Source: Caenorhabditis elegans
Lineage: Eukaryota > Nematoda > Chromadorea > Rhabditida > Rhabditidae
Direction of reading: 5' to 3'
DNA length: 64,000 nt
Assembly (NCBI RefSeq): GCF_000002985.6
Contig: NC_003283.11
Location: 3,844,001-3,908,000, forward strand
Shown here: positions 58,559 through 64,000 of the stretch, one piece after another
How positions within the stretch are numbered: position 1 is the first letter of the stretch
How the letters are laid out: every line of letters begins with the position of its first letter
Notes under the pieces: generated by a model
What the model was told of the DNA's origin: nothing
Databases searched by the model: none
The model's input: only the letters and a program-made list of their open reading frames with translations
Translations under genes and position numbers: made by a program

Positions 58559-59106
58559 AAGGTGTCAGTTAACAAGATAATGAGAAGCAAATTGTCGAGC
58601 AGATATAGGTTACAGGAAATTAAACGCAGTTTTATGATAAAGGAAAACAAGCTACAGTGGTGGCAAAAAAATTGTGTTTTCGGTATTTCGAGTGATTTTA
58701 TCATGATGAATATTCAAATGAGTATAACGCTGAAACTAGAAAGTTTAAAAAGCTTAGCTACTATAGGATGCTCATCATTTGTGCTACAGGATGAAATGGT
58801 TTTCCATATGTTATAGAATTCTTGCCAATAGATACAGCAGCCGACATTTCGCGAGTTTTTTTTTGCAAATTTATTTTCGGCATTTTCTCAGCACGTATGA
58901 GAACTCCAAAGATCAAGGAGTTTCAAAGCAAAAGGGTTCTCTGAAAAAATAAAAAGTTTCCACCCACATTTTACTAGCTGATCAAATTTCTATTTATTTT
59001 CTTGTAGATCTTATTTTCTGTGCTCCTCGGATTTTCATCACGTTTATAAGTATTCAGCTGTCCATAAATATGTTTTTTCCCGTCACTCGGTTCTACTGCT
59101 ATTTTC
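58559..59106. promoter_or_regulatory. Divergent promoter between Str and Srh receptor genes
   Basis: 548 bases between two start codons pointing apart. It includes the only upstream sequence either gene can use before meeting its neighbour. A 97-codon ORF across it (58523-58816) overlaps the Str first exon and is not credible. Confidence 0.4.
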
Positions 59107-60545
59107 ATGATCGATTGTATTCCCGAATCAGGCTATTTCGATAGTCCCGATTTTCTAGCTAATACTATGCACGTTTTTACAGTGATCGCTACACCAATTC
59201 ATATTTTTGCTTTTTATTGTGTTCTCGCAAAAACTGAAGACCAAATGAAATCAGTTAAAATGTACCTACTCAACTTACATTCGTCTATAGTATTGTTCGA
59301 TTATTCACTAAATTTTTTATCATGCCCATTTATTTTGATACCGGAATTAGCTGGCTATCCACTTGGAATTTTTAAATACTTCAATGCTCCTGTAGAATAT
59401 TACGTTGTGGAAGTGGGCATCGCAGGTGCTTGTGAGTGAAAATAACAAAAAATCGATAAACCTTAAAAGTTATTATTGGACCAAATTACGACCAAATATA
59501 ATAGTAAATTTTTTTTTTGAATATTTCAAAAATTTTCTATGATTTTTTAAAAATTGGAAAAATATCAGTTTTCGCCACTTTTTTTTTGAAGTCGTCGATC
59601 AAAAATATTTTCTTCGAGTTTTATGAGAGCCGACATCAGGAACGGCAGGCGCCAGGCTTTTAAACTGTGCTTGCTTCCTATGGAAGCCGTCACAAATGAC
59701 TACTTAATTTTTTTATAGTTGCAATTCATGCATAAAAAACACCTGTCAGTATAAGTAACTCAAACTTTTTTCCAAATTATTGAAACAATATGAGTAAAAG
59801 AAAAATATTCCAGGCATGATAATATCAGTAGTCTCGATATTTGAAAACCGATTTTATGTGATTTGCACTTTTTCGTGGAGGGATCATTGGACCATTGTGC
59901 GACGTCCTTGGCTTTTGCTGCATTACATTGAGATCTTTGTCTTTATGTTCTCATTAACACTGATTGTTCCGGACCAGAAAATTGGTTTGGAACTTGTTTT
60001 TGAGGTTTCCTGCATTATCGTTTTGAACGTTTCATAAAGTTTAACCAAAATGATTTCAGAACTTGCCATGTCTTCCAAAAGACATTTATGAGGCTCCGGT
60101 ATTCGTGCTAGCCAGTGATTATACATATCAATTGATTGCTGCGGTATTTATAATATCTCAGCTCTGCTTTGAAATTGGATTTTTCGTTACATATTTGGTG
60201 TGGAACAGCTACAAGCAGTTGAAGGACATGAAAATCTCGAAGCAAACTTTCGAGCTTCAAAGAAAATTCTTCATCGCTCTAGTTATCCAATTAGTTGTTC
60301 CATCAGCATTTTTCGTCATTCCAGTTGCCTATATGTTGGCCTCATTTTCCTTGTATTATTATAACCAGGCATTCACAAATGTTGCGTTTATCGTTGTATC
60401 TATTCATGGAGTTTCTTCAACATTAGCAATGATTTTTCTCCATCGACCCTATCGGCGTGCAATTTTTAAAATGATCTACAAAAGAGGCTCATATCCTTCC
60501 ACAGTCTCTAAAATACGCTCTACAACTGGAATAACAGTTATTTAA
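59107..60545 (+). CDS. Srh-type serpentine chemoreceptor (333 aa)
   Basis: Exons 59107-59431, 59814-60004, 60060-60545, all in phase. Family marks in order: an N-terminal PESGYFDSPDFL, HVFTVIATPIHIFAFYCVL (TM1), MKSVKMYLLNLH before TM2, SIFENRFYV at TM3, RRPWLLLHYI, LIVPDQ and LPCLPKDIYEAPVFVLA in the second outer loop, ISKQTFELQRKFFIALVIQ before TM6, and SIHGVSSTLAMIFLHRPYRRA at TM7. This is the Srh pattern. Seven hydrophobic segments, no truncation; only three exons, fewer than the neighbouring receptor genes. Expected role is chemosensation; ligand unknown. Confidence 0.88.
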
Positions 60546-60573
60546 CTTTTTATAGTTTTTAAATTTATTTTTT

Positions 60574-60579
60574 AATAAA
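60574..60579 (+). terminator. Polyadenylation signal AATAAA of the Srh gene
   Basis: AATAAA 29 bases past the stop at 60545. Confidence 0.6.
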
Positions 60580-60623
60580 ATAAAAGTATTTTCACGTTTA
60601 AAGAATTAAAGGACGATCCGTTT

Positions 60624-60816
60624 TTCAAGTGCTCTGCACTGCGGGTCTGGGATTCAGGTACACTGCCTGGTGGTGATCCCACTGGGCTGTAATTTAAGCC
60701 ACGTCCTTGCCGGGGACTGTGGCCGATAATCCAGTCGTGGATCGCTCCAATTCCTTGAACTCGTGACCTCCAGATTGCTAGCGGCCACCACTACCGACTG
60801 AGCTATCTGCCCCCAT
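60624..60816 (-). repeat. tRNA-derived SINE-like repeat, fuller copy
   Basis: Minus strand begins GGGGGCAGATAGCTCAGTCGG, whose TAGCTCAGTCGGTAG is an A box, and later AGGTCACGAGTTCAAGG, a B box, at tRNA spacing. No matching acceptor stem closes after the B box; instead about 120 bases of unrelated tail follow. Hence a tRNA-derived repeat, not a tRNA gene. Confidence 0.65.
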
Positions 60817-62140
60817 ATCCTAAATGAAATACTCTTCTTTAAATGAGGAGTACTTCAATGGGGAAAACATTTAAATGTTTATCAAACAGATAATTTTTTT
60901 AAAAATACACTCCAATGACTTTTTACCTCAGAAAAATATTCTAGAACGGCGAAAAAAATGCGCGACAATTCAGTATATCCTTCTATCTATAGCTAGTAGT
61001 TTAGGAATTTTTTTCATATTGTAAAGTTTTCCAAGAATTACTTATATTTAAGCCTTAACTTGAAATGCTACATTTTTGTATTTATTCGTAATTTTTTAAT
61101 CTTATTTCAATCAACTTGGTTTCAGTTTTTGATCAAAGAACCAAATCAAAGCTCACTTTTTGCTCTCTGCTTCATGTCTCTGAATTTGAACATCAATACA
61201 TCATAAATCATATGCTCTTTTATGTCTGAAAGTCCAATGAAACAATCATAAAATTGAATTTTCACCTCAACGCGTCTGCGGAAACATGACAATTGATTCT
61301 TTTAGTTATTATTCTGGGCATAAGAAATATAATCCAGCAGAATTAGTTTTTTTTCTCAGTTGTTCTGTCTTATTCTGTTTTTTTTTTTAGTTTTTTTGTT
61401 TTCTGGTTCCTGTGGTACATTTAACATACACTAAAAAGGTCTTAACATTTCTTTAAAAATACCATCCAATTGTCTCAAAGAAGCAATTTCGTATTTAAAA
61501 CACAAATTCTAAATGCTTGAAACCTGAATGAAACGATTTTGAATTCATAATCTGATTTTGAATTTGTGGTTAGAAACCCTTGTCAAAAATAGACCCGCCG
61601 GATGTCAGCAGCTGTTATTTTTCCGAAAAAGAAGTATATAATTCTAATACTCTCAATTTCGCAGAAAAAAGTAATCGGCAACATTTTGTTGATTGAAAAT
61701 ATTTTGCTGAATATCAGTTTTGACTTTTTTTAAAAACAAATTAAGCGAAACACGGAAAACCCGAAAACGAATAGAATATTGGCACTATGTGTACATAGGA
61801 AACTGAGTTGCGTGCTAGATTTAAAGTGGTCAGGTTTTTTTTAATTATTGAAAAAATTTACACAGGATCGCAAAGTATGAACCTTTTACTGTGTCAAGTG
61901 GTGCTGGGTGAACAAACGGTATTCCAAACCATCGACACAAAAGTACACGGACAATACTAATTCACTCACAATAATGTCTACTTCAAAACTCTCTCACTCT
62001 CCCACTTTCATTCTCTCTCCCGCAATTTTCTCTCTATCTCTGCGTTTCCATGTACTTTTTCTATCTCATCGTGTTTTCTGACACCAGACATTTTTCACTT
62101 TCCATCGACCATTTATTGGTATTTTCAGATATTGTAAAAA
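60817..62140. promoter_or_regulatory. Upstream region of NHR-10 with CT-rich tract and SL acceptor
   Basis: No gene seen over 1.3 kb. At 61990-62045 there is a CT-rich tract (CTCTCACTCTCCC, TTCTCTCTCCC), common in nematode promoters. ATTTTCAG at 62121-62128, 12 bases before the NHR-10 start, is a good trans-splice acceptor. Confidence 0.5.
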
Positions 62141-64000
62141 ATGCAAAAATCCTCATTAATAAGCCATCGATTCTCGTTCTGCAAAGTTTGTGGCGGGAAA
62201 GCCAATGGAAATCATTTTGGAATTCAAAGTTGTCGGGCGTGTGCTGCTTTTTTCAGGTTTTTTTCATAATTTTAAAATAAGTTAAAATAATTTAAAATCT
62301 AAAAATTTTTAGAAGAGCAGCAAACTCAAAGTGGTCATCAATGAAATGCACAACTTTTGGTTGTGCGGACATGTTGTAAGTGTTTTTTAAAAATAAAGTT
62401 CATATAAAATAACTTTTAAAAAAATTAAGAGTCCCTTGCAAACCATGTCGACTGAAAAGGTGTCAGGAGCAAGGAATGAGCACAACTAGTGAGTTTTTTT
62501 AAATTTAATTTCTAAATTTTTAAAAATTAAGATTTTCAATTCGACCGTGATGCCCTGAAACGACTTTTAGTTCCAAAATCTGTGGAGAAATTTGTAGGAA
62601 GGCCTGAATCTGTAATTTTTTGTGACATGACAGAAAGTACTTCGAAAACTTTTATCGATATTCGACCACTTATTGAAAAGACTTCTAATATCCTGAAAAA
62701 TGGAGCAGAGGGTCCGATTTTTGGTAGAAATCAACTTCAGAAGCTGGCGAATGGATTCGAAAATTACACCAATGAGATTTCTGTGAAAATGATCAAGAAA
62801 ATCGGAAAAAGTGAGACGGCGGATTGCTGGGAGTATTATATTACGACAACTGCCAAATGGCTTAATTATTTCAATGGATTCAAGCTCTTGTCACACGAAT
62901 TACAGGTTGGAAAATATGTGTTCTTTATTGAAATTTTTTCAAAATAATCCAAATTTCTTCATTAAAAAATTTTGTGGTCTTCAAAAAAAACGATAAGTTT
63001 TGATAAATGAGCTATAACAAAACGGTTAACTGAGTACCTGTTAGCAATTAAAAATCACTTATTTTTTGATTTAAAGATTTTTGATCTGATACCTGGTTTT
63101 GGAGTTACATGCAAAAACATGAAAAACTAGGATTTTTTGAAAATTGGACCAAGCTCACTTCTATCGACTGTAACTCAGAAACATGAGGAGATCCAACGTT
63201 GCACTAAACTGATAAATTGTAGCCTATAATATGCACAATAATGTTGTAATGCATTACTTTTGTATATCTCTCATGGTTTCAAAGTTAGCACCGCTCAAAA
63301 ATAAAAAAGGCAATTTTGCAAGCGTTTTAGGCACTTTCAACAGATGTAGCGCTACCAATAAGCTATGCCTGAGTCTTAAAATTTCCAGTTTCATTTAACT
63401 AACTATCTAATACATCTACGCATACAAAGTTTTTGATTTCATGAGGAAATAAAAAAAATCGAAAAAAAATTTTTTTTTTCGTTGTCATAGTTCGGAGTTT
63501 TAAATAACCTGGAAGTTGACCGATATGGCTGATATCGTTGGGCTTGTCATTACTAACAGTCTTCTATACTACCACCAAAAAATATCTAAGAAAAAATCAA
63601 AACTGGAAAAAAACAACAAAACTTATTGACTGACCTAATAACACAATTTTGGAATACTCCATTTTTGATTTTCTTTTATCCTAAAAATTCTAAAAATCAT
63701 CAAATTTCCAGCTAAAAATCACACTTGCCGTCTGGCACGTCTGGGGTCGTTTGGAGAAGCACGCCATCACCGCACTGCTCAGAAAACAGAAAATGTTCAC
63801 TGATCGGCAGTCTATCGTAGTTGGACGAAATCTACTTATCAATTTGGAAGTATTCCTATACGATCACACCTGGCTAACTAAATATGAGCCTGAGCAAGTT
63901 GAATTGTGAGTTTTGCACTTTTAAATGAATTAAATGTAACAACTATATGATTATTCAGCTTCACCGGAGTTAAATCATTGGAGCTTGATGAGGTCATCAG
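62141..64000 (+). CDS. Nuclear hormone receptor NHR-10, 5' part (cut by window end)
   Basis: Exons 62141-62256, 62313-62375, 62430-62488, 62532-62905, 63712-63905 and 63959 to beyond the window; phases agree. Start [11 protein letters not shown] is set by a trans-splice acceptor just upstream. DNA-binding domain: [50 protein letters not shown]. The P-box CRACAAFF differs from the C(N/D)ACKMFF of all nine other receptors here, so it belongs to another branch of the nematode family and should recognise different DNA. Then [22 protein letters not shown] and a ligand-binding domain with [18 protein letters not shown] and [13 protein letters not shown]. It is on the opposite strand from the cluster. 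The remaining C-terminus lies outside the window. Confidence 0.87.

Noticed and set aside
60745-60816. Functional tRNA gene on the minus strand
   Set aside because: A and B boxes are present but no acceptor stem pairs with GGGGGCA after the B box and the anticodon arm is poor; a tail and a second copy show it is a repeat.
1-64000. CRISPR arrays, ribosomal RNA genes, bacterial operons or viral genes
   Set aside because: No spaced direct-repeat arrays, no rRNA-like blocks and no integrase, capsid or polymerase frames seen; the spliced gene structure is plainly eukaryotic.

Overview
This is a nematode nuclear genome window, most probably from Caenorhabditis elegans. The DNA is AT-rich. Genes are split by short introns with GT starts and TTTTCAG ends, many starts lie a few bases after such an acceptor (the mark of spliced-leader trans-splicing), and the gene families present (supplementary nuclear hormone receptors, sre/str/srh chemoreceptors, irld proteins, BTB proteins) are the expanded accessory families of nematode chromosome arms. 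Every gene model below was assembled by eye from splice sites and reading phase. Except for the BTB gene and the isolated exon at 35497-35769, every model keeps one open frame through all joins.

Layout. 645-42200 (all minus strand): nine complete nuclear hormone receptor (NHR) genes, numbered here NHR-1 to NHR-9 in window order, with one BTB-domain gene (6127-7796) between the first and second. NHR-3/NHR-4 and NHR-6/NHR-7 are tandem duplicate pairs, and NHR-7/NHR-8 share the same altered exon structure. Downstream of NHR-9 lie two extra stand-alone copies of its last exon, one intact and one frameshifted. 43750-48006 (minus): three small single-pass membrane protein genes spaced like an operon. 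48859-50494 (plus): a coiled-coil protein sharing a divergent promoter with that group. 50961-54208 (plus): an Sre-type seven-transmembrane receptor. 54800-56202 (minus): a secreted receptor-L-domain (irld-type) protein. 56834-58558 (minus): a Str-type receptor, divergent from an Srh-type receptor at 59107-60545 (plus). 62141 to the window end (plus): a tenth NHR of a different DNA-binding subtype, cut by the window edge.

Between and inside genes are many DNA-transposon-like palindromes: a 649-bp and a 639-bp foldback element, two copies of a CACGTGG-ended element, TTAA-flanked elements, a dispersed ATGTCGG palindrome, GGCAAATCGG repeats, two tRNA-derived SINE-like repeats, and two G tracts (18 and 11 bases).

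Together this is a sensory and transcriptional-response neighbourhood: receptors that would act at the membrane of sensory cells, next to ligand-regulated transcription factors that have multiplied by local duplication. The most unusual local structure is the set of three tandem, phase-compatible terminal exons at the 3' side of NHR-9.
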